From: Coffea arabica
Taxonomy: Eukaryota; Streptophyta; Magnoliopsida; Gentianales; Rubiaceae
Length of the DNA stretch: 64,000 nucleotides
NCBI RefSeq assembly: GCF_036785885.1
Contig: NC_092329.1
Location: 17,688,449-17,752,448 of the forward strand
Reading direction: 5' to 3'
Both the position numbers and the translations under genes were made by a program. The notes below the pieces were generated by a model that worked only from the letters and a program-made list of their open reading frames with translations, had not been told where the DNA came from and made no database searches. Below, piece by piece: positions 51,241 through 63,334 of the stretch (the stretch's first letter is position 1; every line of letters starts with the position of its first letter).

Positions 51241-54200
51241 CCGTCAGTCGTGTCGGTCACTCACTTGGCTAGACATCCATCCGACCATGCGCCGTTACGA
51301 GTTTCTTTCACATCCCGTGTAGATGATAAGCCTCATGCGTTTCGCTTCTTGAATGTGTGGACATCCAGAGCATCTTTACTTGATGTTATTCGAACGACTT
51401 GGCAACAGGAGTGTCGGGGTTCTCTCTTAAGGATCTTATGCTCTAAGTTGCTAGCAACAAGGAGAGCTATCCAAGAGTGGCATAAGTCCTCGTTTGGGAA
51501 TATATTTGTAGCGTCTCGCGATGCAGAGGCTTCGGTGCTTAGGGCGGAAGCACGGGTGGAAACTGAGGCGTCGGAGGATGCTCAAATGGAGCTTCATAGG
51601 TCTCAGGCACAGCTCAACCGTGCTTTGTCAGTGGAGAAGGAGTTTTGGAAGCAGAAGGCTCGTGTCAAGTGGCTCCAACAAGGCGATAGAAACTCAAAGT
51701 TCTTCCATGGCATCCTGAGACAGAGGAGGTTGCAAGGGGTAATCCATAGGATAAAAGATGAGATTGGCATATGGGTGGAGACGGATGAAGATATATCACG
51801 TGAAGCGGTACGGTATTTTTTTGATTTATTCTCTGCTCCGACGGTACCCTCGTCAGACTTGCTGCACGTTATCCCCTCCAACGTCACAGCGGAGGAAAAC
51901 AGGAGCTTAGAGGCCGACCCATCTTTCGAGGAAATAAAAAGGACTGTCTTTGCAATGGACGGTGATAGTGCAGTGGGCCCCGATGGTTTCACGGGTAAGT
52001 TTTTTACTTTTGCTTGGGAGGTGATTGGTCAGGATGTCTATAATGCAGTTTTGAGCTTTTTCTGTGGGGCTGAGCTCCCTCGTTTTATTACATCTACTTC
52101 TATTGTCCTCCTCCCGAAAGGGCCGAACCCTCAGGATTTTTCGATGTTCAGACCGATTAGTCTCTGCAATTTCTTTAATAAAGTATTGTCCAAGATCTTG
52201 GCTGATAGGTTGGCTGGTATTTTGCTAAGAATCATCTCACCCCAACAGACGGGTTTTGTTAAGGGTAGGAATATCTCGGAGAATTATCTTCTCGCCCAGG
52301 AAATAATTTCAGGGATGCGTAGTTCATGCAGGGGTGGAAATGTAGCATTGAAGTTAGACATGTCCAAGGCATATGACCGTGTATCGTGGGTTTTTCTCAT
52401 GAACGTAATGCGGCGGTTTGGGTTGGGGAAAGGTTCCTTGACATGATGTGGAGGTTGATTTCTAATGCTTGGTTTTCGGTTATAATAAATGGAGCGTCTT
52501 ATGGTTTTCTCAAATCAAGTAGGGGATTACGGCCTGGGGATCCGATATCCCCCGTGTTATTCGTAATTGGGGCGGAGGTTCTCTCACGGGCTTTAAACAA
52601 CCTAGTGTTACATCCCGGCTATAGGGGTTTTAAGGTCCCACGGGGGTGTCCCCAAGTCACGCATTTGGCCTTCGCTGATGATGTATTGATATTCGCTAAT
52701 GGGTCTGCTCGAGCTTTGCAGGATATTGTACGAGTGTTGGAGCTTTACCAACAATCCTCGGGTCAGTTGGTGAATAGGCAAAAAAGTGGGTATCTCGTCC
52801 ATCCCTCCACCTCGATTGTTAGACGGAGGGTGATTGAGTGTCTCGCTGGCTTTACTAGGCACCAGGCACCTATTCGGTACTTAGGTTTCCCATTGTACGT
52901 GGGACGGAGTAAAGCTTATTATTACGGTGAGGTGAGTCAAGCGATAATCCGAAGAATCCTCTCATGGAAGTCCAAGTTTTTGTCTCAGGGGGGTAAGATC
53001 ATCCTCATCAAACATGTTCTCTCTTCGATCCCACTGCATTTACTATCTGCCGCGGTAATGCCAACTTCGGTGTTCAGGGTAATTGAAAAGGTTTGTTCTA
53101 ACTTTCTATGGGGTTCGACGGAGCTGGGGACCAGGTATCACTGGATCCACTAGGACCAGTTGTGTTTTCCGAAGGAGGAGGGAGGAGTAGGCTTCAGGCT
53201 TCTAAGGGATGTCTACACAGCTTTCTCTCATAAACTCTGGTGGGAATTCCGCACGGGGACGTCTTTATGGGCAAGGTTCTTACGTGCTAAGTATTGTGGG
53301 AATTGCCACCCTTGTCAAGTGGAGCTTCAAGTGGGCGTATCAGCAACTTGGAAGCGATTGATCAATGTCAGCAGGGAGGCGGAGTTGTCTATGCGATGGT
53401 TGGTGAATGCCGGGACCTGCAATTTCTGGTACGACAACTGGCTAGGGAATGGAGCTCTTTTCCTTAAAGCTGCAGTTCAGGGGGATTTATCGTTCAGAGA
53501 CTTTATTGTTGATGGGAAGTGGAACTCGGTGGGACTTGCACAATACCTCCCAAGGGACATCACAGCTATGATCCTACAGCACCTGACCCCAGAGGGGGAG
53601 AGGCCCGATGAGGTGGTATGGGTGTCAACAACTTCAGGATCCTTTTCGTGAGGTAAGGCAAGCCCGGAATTCCTCTTGGATGTTTTCCCGCATTTGGCTC
53701 CCCCAGCTCCCTACAAAAGTTTCTTTCTTTATGCTCCGTCTTTTGATGCGGAGGCTCCCCCTGGATGATATCTTAGGTAAGTTTGGCTTTCAATTACCTT
53801 CCAAATGTTTTTGTTGTTCCATGACGGCAGCAGCGGGGGAATCTATTGAACGCATTTTCTCAACAGGACAATTAACGGTAGAGATTTGGGGAGTCTTTAG
53901 AGCCTCGTGCAGTATATGTTTGCCGGCAATATCATTACGAGAGCGACTGGTCACTTGGTGGTTGTCCCTGCACTCGGATGCTCAAAGATGTCATGTTGTT
54001 TCCATCCTGCCAAGTTTCATCTGTTGGCATATCTGGAAGGCACGGAACAAAGCAATTTTTGAAGGGGTCAAACTGACTAGGGAGGAGATTTGCCATGGCA
54101 TTCTCCAGGATATTTCCGCAGCGGTTGAGATTAAATTTCATCATAGGATTGTAGCGCAAACATTTGATCGATTTTTTGAAAGACTCTCTCAGCCGCTGCC

Positions 54201-54820
54201 AGTACATCGGGTCCAGTTGGTCAAGTGGCAGGCAACTGGGAGGGGGATTTTGTCCCTTAATACGGATGGGTGCTCAAAGGGGAATCCAGGGATGAGTGGT
54301 GGTGGAGGAATACTACGGGATTCAAATGGTCAGGTGTTAGTGGCATTCTCAGTCTACCTGGGGGTCAATACAAGCTTGCGTGCTGAAGCATTAGCACTTC
54401 TAATGGGGTTTCGCGTATGCTTCCAGCAAGGCTTTGTGCAGGTGCGAGTGCAAACAGATTCGCTGGTTCTAGTGGGTATACTACAACGGAGGTTCCAGTG
54501 CCCATGGCTCATTCGAAGAGAGGTATACCAAATTTGGCAGCTAGTCGCGGAGCCTACACACTTTTCGCATTGTTTTAGGGAAGCCAACAAAGTGGCTGAC
54601 ATCTTAGCTAATGTAGGTATTTTGCATCCGCAGGATCATGTAAGGGTGTATCACCAACTCTGCTCTCTTCCACAGCTAGCAAGGGGGTAAGTTAGGTTGA
54701 ATATGCTAGGCTTTACTTCTATGAGGCATATCAAAGGATCGTCGTGATGACCGGTCCTGGTCTCGGCTTGTAAGCTTCTGTTTGGGCAATAAAAACCACG
54801 AGATTATTCTAAAAAAAAAA
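51241..54820 (+). mobile_element. 5'-truncated LINE (L1 type with RNase H)
   Basis: The element begins abruptly in the last part of the endonuclease (VVSVTHLARHPSDHAPL) and runs to a 3' end with the signal-like CAATAAAAACC and a tail of about eleven A at 54811-54821. Imperfect flanking repeats TGCTTTGAA (51229-51237) and TGCTTTAAA (54823-54831) may be the target duplication. ORF1 and most of the endonuclease are absent, the usual 5' truncation of retrotransposition. Its 3' UTR and tail differ from those of the LINE at 32953-38885, so the two belong to different subfamilies. Confidence 0.9.
51250..54690 (+). pseudogene. LINE ORF2 remnant: reverse transcriptase, zinc-binding region, RNase H
   Basis: Four overlapping open pieces follow one protein: 51250-52446, 52386-53153, 53160-53651 and 53608-54690. 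Reverse transcriptase motifs are 'MDGDSAVGPDGFTGKFF', KLDMSKAYDRVSW, RGLRPGDPISPVLF and the active site AFADDVLIF (F-A-D-D). After a stop at 53151 the zinc-binding region continues ('PTKVSFFMLRLLMRRLPL', CFCC). The RNase H domain keeps LNTDGCSKGNPG, RAEALALLMG, VQTDSLVL and FREANKVADILA, so all expected acidic residues are present. The breaks are a frameshift near 52430, the stop at 53151 and a frameshift near 53620. With only three lesions, this is a rather young copy. Confidence 0.9.
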
Positions 54821-54822
54821 AG

Positions 54823-55166
54823 TGCTTTAAACAAATTTTAGAAAGAGAACAGAGAAAGATAAGTGGCAAATTTTGTTTAGCCTCTATTGTCTTGAAGAGT
54901 TGAGTAGCAAACAAAAGTGAGAAAGGGCATCAATGAAGAAGTTTATATTTGTTTGACAAAAACTAATGTTGCTGACTAATTTCTTTGTCTACAAGCCTCT
55001 TTCAGGAAAGCCATGACCTCTTTTTCCAATTTTAAACTCTATCTTATAAGACTTCAACATCATTTCAAGATGTTAATAAGCATCCCAGATAGACAACACC
55101 ATTAATTGAAATCCAGATAGACAGAGTTGGTTTTCATTCCTTTGCCTCTTATAGGTCACTTGGCGT
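54823..55166 (+). pseudogene. UGT locus relic, copy 3 (5' flank and first codons)
   Basis: 54823-55125 matches the 5' flank of copies 1 and 2 ('CTATTGTCTTGAAGAGTTGAG', 'TTCTTTGTCTACAAG', 'TTTTAAACTCTATC'). It then gives the first codons of the enzyme (ELVFIP-like, then 'GHLAS'-like) at about 55128-55166. There it joins the LTR-like repeat R4. The rest of the enzyme is missing, so a deletion or insertion removed it. Confidence 0.7.
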
Positions 55167-55560
55167 CTAATACCGTGTTAAAGACTATGCAAATTCCATA
55201 ACATTGAATTTAAATACCAAACATCTTATTTACTTATCCAATTAATTTCTATGAAACCACTATTGGATTGTATATTCCAACATTATGTATTGAACACAAA
55301 CTCAAAAAATTTTGACATCAAGAATATATTTAGCAAAGATCTTTCTCCCCGTTCAGGGTTTTGCTTGATAATGGATCCCATGATGTAAGCATCCTTTGAA
55401 TACTTTGAATGCGTCCAATATGTTTTTGCTTGATATCAAACTCAAAGATCACAACTCCTCAAGTACTTTTAGTATATCCAATGTCTACATGTACCATGAA
55501 ATTACATCATTTAGAGTTTTTTGGCTAATAGATAATATTAGGAGAATTAAACAAGGGCAT
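55167..55560 (-). repeat. Duplicated flank unit R4, truncated
   Basis: The unit begins TAATACCGTGTTAAAG, with the decayed primer-site phrase, directly against the UGT copy 3 relic. It follows R3 through 'CCATAACATTGAATTTAAATAC', 'GTTTTTGCTTGATATCA' and 'ATTAGGAGAATTAAACAAGGG', then stops near 55560 where a GAGCTCG-rich sequence starts. Confidence 0.55.
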
Positions 55561-55710
55561 TATACTCGAGCTCAAGCTCAATGGTCATTCACAATGCTCG
55601 AGCTCGAATGACCTCCTTATACTATGCTCAAGCTTGACGAAGCAGTATATTCCAGACTCAAGCTTGGCTTGTTGGAGATCGAGCCAATATCGAGCTCTTG
55701 AGCTCGATTA
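55556..55710. repeat. GAGCTCG-rich repeat, possible hAT element end
   Basis: Repeated CTCGAGCTC/GAGCTCGA and CAAGCTTG words give overlapping inverted symmetry, like the ends of the hAT MITE at 293-673. It could be the end of an hAT element related to the transposase at 60.4-62.5 kb, since the 3.9-kb solo LTR between them is a later insertion. The matching opposite end was not found. Confidence 0.35.
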
Positions 55711-56022
55711 CTGGATTTCTTGCGGAGATTCTATATAACTAATTGCATCTACATCCTATTGAAGTTCATTTAACCACAAAAAATGCGACATACCTAAGGC
55801 CTAAAAGTGAAGATAATCTACACCAAACCAAAGATTCCAACTCAAAAGTGTCGAGCCAAAACAAGCACAAATGAGACCTAGCATCAACTTGTCACAATCC
55901 AACTTATACAAGTAAAATAGCATCTTAATTTTTAAACAATAGGCAATGGCCAAATAGAGCAGATTTAGTAGCAAGTGAAACTCCTTTAGCCAACAGCAAC
56001 CCCTTAAATGCTTTTTTTTGTA
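55711..56022. other. Spacer left of the solo LTR
   Basis: AT-rich; no gene seen. It continues directly into 59929 once the solo LTR and one CCAAT copy are removed. Confidence 0.4.
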
Positions 56023-56027
56023 CCAAT

Positions 56028-59000
56028 TGTAGACACCAAATTTTTATTATTTTTAATTTAATTTTTATTTATTTATTAATTGTGTTAGACACCAAAAGTG
56101 GCTTTAATTCTCTTAAATTTGGTTTGAAAATTGTTAATTTATTTTTAATTGATTTTTGAAGAAAAATGAAAATGAAAAAGAAAGAAAAATGTGTGGATAG
56201 GTGGAAGTGTGCATGTTGGACAAGTGTACAAAATAATCATTAGACAAGTGTCTAAGGAATTGTAGGGCAAGTGTATAGAGGGGTAGGTGTCAAGGACACT
56301 TGTTGGGCTTAGGGAATTTTTGGAAAAAAAGGAAACAAAGAAAAAACAAGCTACGGGGTGGAACGGAAAAGAGAATAGCAGAAACACAAAGGAGGAAAAA
56401 GAGTAAAGGCTTCGGACAAAAAAAAAAAAAAAAAAAAAGAACAGAGCAACAAAGGAAAAACAGGGGACGGCGGACTAGAGAAAAAAAGGAAAAACTGCAA
56501 CGGATGAGAGGAGGTCGGAAAGGCGAAAGAAAAAAAAACGAAGGAGTTGCGGCTGCGGGGAAAAAAGGGCAACAGAGGCCGATGGCGGCTAAGGTCAATC
56601 GGCCAGAAAGAAATGGAAAAACTATAGGGAAAAAGAAAAGGCCCAGCGGATGAAGAAAAGGAAAATGGAGCTACGGAAGAATTGAAAACAGAGGAAATCT
56701 AGAAAATAGAGTGGCGGCTAGAAAGAAGGAAGGGAGTTTCGTCTGACTGGGGAGAGTGAAAGAGCTTCGGCAGGGAGAGAAAAGGACGCAGCTGCGAACG
56801 GAAACAGAGGGAAAAGATTCGGCAAATGGAAGGACAAATCTGGAAAACAGAGCAACTGAAATCCACCGCAACCACCCCTCTTCCACCTACCCCGTCGGCC
56901 TCCTCCTCTGTCGCAACCGCTGCAGCGATTGCTGAGAGGTAGCCTCCAACTGATGCAACCACCAGAGCTGCTGATTCTCATTCCAAATCAACCATTGCAG
57001 CGCCAAGAACCGGAGTCGCCACCACCGCTGGAACCATCATCTCTCCAACGGCCTGCCCAAGAATCGAAGCTGCCATCGCCACCACCACCGGAATCCACCG
57101 TCACCGTCAGCAAAGCTCACCGAGAGACCCCTGTAAGTTTCCTCCTTCTTTTACATTTCAGTATTTCTCTCAAAGCATGACTGCCGTGAGTGGATATGGC
57201 AAGTTTTATGCCGATTGTTTTGTCATTTTAAGAACATATATGCTGGTTTGTTGTTAATTTGAGTTTGCTTTGGATGTTTGATAATTTTGGGTGCTGATTT
57301 ACGTCAAATTGAGCAAAAAAATCTGATGCAATTTCAATGCTCTCCACCTGTTCGATAAAACGCCCGAATGAGAAGTTTGAACCAAAAAGAATAAGTCTTG
57401 GTTGTATTTTATGTTGGATGATGGTGGTGTGATTTTTGCCTTGTAAATTTGCTGGATTTCTGGAAGTTGCAGAAACTTTGCCCTTTCATTTGCATCGAAT
57501 AAGAAAGCTTGCACGATTCATAGATGAGTGAAGTTCTAAAAATTGCAATTTCCCCCCTTAATTTTTGCTGAAATTTCATTGTGGCCCAAAATTAAAAATA
57601 TCAAGTTGACTTGTCCTTTCTAAGTTTCAATTTCCCTTTTATATTTTTAGTGAGTTGTTGGGTAGATTAATTCTGAGATTATGATATGATAAGTATGTTT
57701 TTTAGTTATCTTATTATTTTGATGGGTGTAACAAGAATTAGTTGGGAATTGGATTAGGTTTATTTTAATTGGGTCTTGATGGTGGTTTGTTTGTTTGGAT
57801 TGGGTTTTGTTTTGTTTATCTCCTGGGTTAGTAATTTGGGCTAGAGATTTGAAACCCATGCATTTTGTTGGCTTTTACTTGTTTAAAAATGGGCTAGCCC
57901 ACTCGTTTTTCCTTGAACTTCAGATTGGGCCAAGTGGTCTTGGCCCAAGAAGTGAATAAAATGGCCCAATAGCCTGGTCCATGAAGAAACCAGAAAACGA
58001 TTTTGCAAATCAGTCCCTGAATTTCTCCTTAACTATACTGTGGCCCTGGATGTCTTCAATTTCTTTCAATTCGGTCCTTACTTTATTGCAAATGAGTCCC
58101 TGAACTTTATTTTTCTTTAATTTTGACCCCAAAGCTTTGTTAATTTTTGCAATCAAGTCCTTTCTTCTTTTGACTTCTTAAATGTGGGTTGTTGACATGA
58201 TTTAATTGATTCAAATTCATGTTTATTTTTTATCCTTTTTGATTATTTGCCAAATAAATTGGTACCTTGACCATTTCTTTTATTTTGGACGATAAATAAG
58301 TTGATTTCACTCCATTAGAGCTTCATTTCAAGGGAGGTATAATTTCTTTTATCTTTTTGTGTCTCTCCTATGTGAACCAACGTGCTATGTGAGAAATACA
58401 TGTCTACTTTGCTTTCTTAGCCTTTCCTTAATTTCTTTTATTTATGTCATTTACTTTTGCTTTTTATTTAAGTTATTCTTTATGGGGTATGTGTACACCT
58501 CTTGGCTTGTAATAGATAGGGTTTGGAGGAGCATTCGATGAAGAGCTGTTGAAGACTTGTGCCTAGCTAGCAAATGTAATAGTTAGGGCCTTAATCACCT
58601 TATGTGTCTTGCATGTCTATGTGCTATATGTTTAATCGTTTTCTTAGGTTTTGGCATTTAGATATGCATGCTAAGTGTTATGTGCTATATGTTTATAAGT
58701 GTTTGGCATGTTTACTCGCTTTCCATAGCCTGAATGAATGTGGTGGATGAATGTACGTTTCCACTAGTCCAACGCTAGTCAGAATTCATAGAATGGGCTA
58801 GTCCAACGCTAGACCCTTAGGGATTTCCCCTCGTTAGTACATGTTTGCATGTTCATTACATGTCATGCATTCTTTTTAGTTTTATCATGCCCCCTCGAAC
58901 CCCTTTTCCCTCCATTTTAGGATTTTTGCATTTCATGCTAGTTATAGGGTTCATTTGCTTGAGAGTCCCCTTAAATATGGGATATAGACGAGTGTGGCTT

Positions 59001-59923
59001 TTTCTAAGTCTTAGCACGCTTGTATTCCCTCTATAAAAGGGCAAATTGAGTCACGATTTAGGTCTCCCCGTACCCAATATGCATGAATTCCCTAGGCTCA
59101 TGCATTTTTTAAATTCACTCTATCATTTTATACTCTCATCACACTTTCATTTTTCCTCCCATTTTGCACACGTGCACCTTTATGTTTCTTCACTTGCACA
59201 CGAACACTTTTATCATCACTTGCACACATGCACTTCATATTATCATTTCACATACCGTACCTTGCCCACTCACGTGCACACTCTCACTTCCACATTATTG
59301 TCTTTTATTACTTTTTCAAACTCATGCCTTCACATTGCATACATGCATTCCTTTCATTTGCATCCCACTCGCATTATTCGTGACTTCTTCAAAGGATCGT
59401 TATTGGGCTTCACAATTAATGTGATTGGCACCACTCAACCTTTGAAGAGAAATTTCCCCCAATACCCCTAGGTCTAGGGTTTGCATTCATGTAGTGCATC
59501 CAAATGTAATAAATTTTTTGGTTAAAACAAGAAAATCTTTGATTAAATCATGCAACTAGCCTTGGCTAGGTCAAAGGGGTGCCTTGGATTTTATCCTTGC
59601 CTTCCCCTTTGTCAAATGTGACTCCCGAACCTTTTTCTTTGCTTTACGTGGACTAGGAGTCGTTTAAAAGGGGTTTCTTACTACTTTTTCCTATTTTTCT
59701 TTAAAAATTCATTTTTAGGTGACTTGGTACACCTTAACTCATTACCAAATGGCGACTCCGATTTTGATTTCAAAAAACCCTTTTTAAACTACATTTTGGG
59801 TCAAATCGTCGCATTCTCAAAACCCCATTTAGACCCATTTTTCTTTTAAATCGCAATTCATTTTCCAACCACAAATACATTTTTAAACCATTTTATTTAT
59901 TTATCAAAAAATGGGGCGCGACA
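56028..59923 (+). mobile_element. Solo LTR, 3.9 kb, Gypsy type
   Basis: It starts TGTAGACACCAAATTT and ends AAAATGGGGCGCGACA, with a perfect 5-bp duplication CCAAT (56023-56027 and 59924-59928). Inside are a purine-rich block (56300-56700), a pyrimidine/proline-rich stretch (56860-57130) and 'GAGTCCCTGAACTT' type phrases near 58095. The phrase AAATGGCGACTCC lies near the end, as in long LTRs of the Tat/Ogre group of plant Gypsy elements. There is no primer site, polypurine tract or polyprotein. Apparent ORFs such as 56300-56653 and 59046-59471 are composition artefacts. The lineage is inferred from length and termini. Confidence 0.85.
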
Positions 59924-59928
59924 CCAAT

Positions 59929-60416
59929 TATGAAGCTCAAGAGACCAATCTGTGCATAAATATAATGCAGTCAACACCAATCTATCCATAATGAAGCTTC
60001 AGCAATCCAATAACATCATTAAACATGAGTTTCAACAATATAATCTATTCTAAGTTCGTCCATGATCCAAATTCATATTTTCTACTTTCCAACAATCCAA
60101 CATCATAAAATCAACTAGAATAAAATTGGTATTTTTGCTCTCTAAATTTGGACACAATTGAAAACAAAATAAGAACACTAAATGACTAAAATAAAATTTT
60201 TCAAGGAAGCACAAATGAAGTGCACCTGAATAGCTAAATCTAGCATCTCATACATTTGGAAGCTCCTATTCTTTCAACATCTTCTGTGGCTGCATTGAGA
60301 TGTTGGAAGTTCGAATAAACAAGTCATTATAACATCAATTGAGTAACTTATAACTACTAATTTATGAAGAAATAACAAAAGTATAAAGGTGAAACTTACT
60401 TTCATTTTTTTTTGAC
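59929..60416. other. Downstream flank of the hAT transposase gene
   Basis: AT-rich, non-coding. It is probably the 3' UTR and terminal part of the hAT element. No clear terminal inverted repeat was identified. Confidence 0.4.
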
Positions 60417-62472
60417 TCTGTGTAAATTTCTACACCAATTGCCCACACACAATAAGATTTGAATTGTCTTTGGAGCAAGTGAGACTCGATAGGAATCAAT
60501 CACCCTAGTTCCAACACTAAAGGTGGCATTGGATGCTATGATAGTGATAGAAATGGCCAATATATCAACAGCCAACTCAGAGACATATAGAACCGAGTTT
60601 GCAAACCAGTTGATTCTCCACCCATCTAAGCAATCGAACTCCTTTGGATTTTGTCCACTTGGCTAGCCAGACTTGTCTAAACAGTTCATCAATTCAGACT
60701 TGTGGGGTTCATTGGTCTCAAGTTCGCCATAATACTCATCCAAGTCATCCCAATAATCTGCTGGAGGTCGAGAAGGATCCTGGGTAAAAGCTGAAATATT
60801 TGTTGAAGTCTCTGAACTTGACTTGCACTATTAGGCATATCAACATACTCTTCATAAAGGTCAAAGATGGCTTCCCAAACTTTTGTAATATTCTCTTGAG
60901 TCTCACAATGCGAGTAGAATTTAGGAAAGGCAAACTCTATTGCTTGCATATTCTGCCTTGGATTTAAATAGCCGCAACGGACATCAATAAATTGCATTTG
61001 CTCCAGTATATATCAAACTTTAGCTTCATTCTTGTAATCATTACCTGGACGAAATCATCTTTGTCAATCACTCTTGCATCCAACAATTTCTTAACCTTCA
61101 AGACCTCTAAGAGGAATAGGTTGCGGGTTGGATATTCACTCCCTGAAATTATGTGTGTGGTTATGTAGAATTTCTCAAAAATCATTAGTAGATGGACCCA
61201 AAACATAAAAGGGCTCACAGTCTTGGAAACGAAGAAAAACCTCCTTGTACTTCATAGCACAACTCAACATCTCGTATGTGGAGTTCAATCTTGCCCTACA
61301 GCCGTGGATCAATTTTTTTCTAGGAATTTGAAGTTGTTGAGAAATTTCTGCAAATAGCAATGCCCTAGCATCGGATTTGTTCACAAAATCCACACTGTCC
61401 CTGATATTTTCATAGGTATCCACTATCTTCTTCAGGCCATCTTGAACCATAAGGTTGAAGACATGGGCGCAAAATGGACATGAAATAGTTTTCCTCCACC
61501 TAGTAGTTTCTTGCATCTGCTAAAGTCATCTTTCAACAATCTCATGGCCACATCATTACTGGCAGCATTGTCGATTGAAATAGTATGGATTTTCTACTCA
61601 ATTCCCCACTCCTTCATACATTTGAAAAGGGCAGCCGAAATCTCAACTCTGCATCGAGGTGGTGGGGTATGAATGAAACTTAACACCCTTGTTTGAAGTT
61701 TCCAACTAGCATCAATCCAATGCCTGGTCATGACCATGTACTCAATCTTTCGATTCTTTGATTTCCACAAATCAGTTGTCAAGCTAACTTTTTGTACGTC
61801 TCAACATGTTCTTTAGCTTCTTTTTATCCAATTCATACACTTGTGCACAATCGTTTTTTGCTGTCATTCAAGAGATCTTTTGCCACTCCAAAAATCCAGA
61901 CTTCATCATAAGTTTGAAACCCTTTTTCTCCAAAATGGTGAAAGGATACTCGTGCATCAAGATCCAATGTGCAGCTGCCTCCATTTTTTCTGTGTTGAAT
62001 TTCTCCGAATGCAATGCTGGTACAGTTGGAAAAACTTCATCCGTTGGTTGGAAATTTAATTTTGTTTGTTGCTTGGCATTTTTCAATTTAGCTTTTCTAG
62101 CTGCACAACTACCTAGATGCCTCCACATACTAGTTGTTTGCTTTGTTTTGCCCTGAGATATTTTTTTCGGCAATGTTTGCAAATGGCATAATAAATTGCT
62201 CTTTCTTGAAATTCATTAAAGTCCTCCCATGCCTCTGATATTTTATTTCTTTTAGGCAAGTAAAATTGACCATCACCTTCACTTGCCGCTCCTTCTTGAG
62301 CATTCTCGTCCCCGGTAGTCGCTTGTCCTGTATTGGTATTCATAGTACCACTTTCATTTCTAGGAGTAATAACTTCATTTCCTGTGTTGCCATTACTCGC
62401 AAAGACAAATATTGGGCTTTCCAACATCAATGGAGTGGATGAATCAGCAATACACACACATGGTTGCGGCAT
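60417..62472 (-). pseudogene. hAT transposase (RICESLEEPER/DAYSLEEPER-like), broken
   Basis: In order on the minus strand: a Ser/Thr/Gly-rich leader from 62472, and a BED zinc finger (KRNKISEAWEDFNEF.., AICKHCRKKYLRAK, a frameshift, then MWRHLGSC). The RNase H-like core includes TTDLWKSKNRKIEYMVMTRH, a degraded 'SIDNAASND' active-site phrase and a 'CPFCAHVFNLMVQDGLK' block. A DUF4413-type insert follows (IISGSEYPTRNLFLLEV, KFDIYWSKCNLLMSVAAI). At 60417-60640 comes the C-terminal dimerisation region (ELAVDILAISITIIASNATF, GTRVIDSYRVSLAPKTIQIL). Frameshifts and stops occur near 62110, 61595-61600, 61500, 60965 and 60690. Intact relatives cut and paste hAT elements; some were domesticated. The many lesions argue against domestication here. 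Confidence 0.85.
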
Positions 62473-63334
62473 TGAGGAAACCTCGGGCAGGGGGGCTAAT
62501 CAACATGCCTTTAAAATAAAAAAAATAAGTTAAATTGATGAATAATTGTAGACCTAAAAACCACATAGAAAAGCTGTTTGTTAACACTATTGACCTTTGC
62601 TAATTCTCATGAGTTATGACAAACAACTACTAGACTAAGCAAAGAAACAAACTCCTAGTAAATTAAAGACGAATTGAAAAACTTTACTAGCTAAAGTCTG
62701 ACTTTAACAAACATTTCAACAAAGACTTATAAATTAAAGTGTGACTTTATCGCTTCAACAAAGATGCACAAAATAAATCTAAGAACTACACAGTTTGAAT
62801 ATATACATAATGAAAAAATGAATAGCCCAAAATGACATGAATTCCACATTTCATCAAATTCTAGTGTTTGGTAGTGAATATTGATTAACAATAGCTAGTA
62901 TTAATCTCAAATTCATCGGAGTTGTAAATCTCTCATAAAACAAAGAAAACAGATGCCTAAATTTACCAACTAAAACTGCATTTTGACCTTTTAAGGACAA
63001 CAAGCAAAGATTCTTAAGCATTGTGATGTAGCATATTGTTTTGTATAGCGATTATGCTCAAGAATAATAACAATAGTCCTACAATGTAAGCTTTCATTCA
63101 ACCATGACTCAAATTCTCAAAAGTTGCCACTGTTTAAATTTCTTTTTCTTCGTCTTCCAAACAAGAAAGCAAGAGGGCAGCATGAATTATGTGACATTCT
63201 CAAGGAAAAAAAGTAGTAAAGCAGCTTTGTTTGTTGACTTACCTACTCCAATGGCCCTTGCAGCTACTGCGCCAACATGGGTGTCCAATGTCCGATGATC
63301 TGAGCTATCCTCCTGCATTTTCCTAGCTCCTTAT
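62473..63334. other. Upstream flank of the hAT transposase gene
   Basis: AT-rich with no supported ORF. It may include the promoter and outer end of the hAT element, but no 8-bp duplication or terminal repeat could be identified. Confidence 0.4.

Noticed and set aside
56290..56981. Lys/Arg-rich + strand ORF and Phe/Ser-rich minus-strand ORFs
   Set aside because: They are produced by a purine-rich block inside the 3.9-kb solo LTR; low complexity, no domain.
59046..59471. 141-residue His/Ser/Thr-rich ORF
   Set aside because: It lies wholly within the solo LTR and is built from CACATGCAC-like simple words.
59924..63334. Complete hAT element with terminal repeats
   Set aside because: The transposase is clear, but I could not find matching terminal inverted repeats or an 8-bp duplication, so only the gene relic is called.
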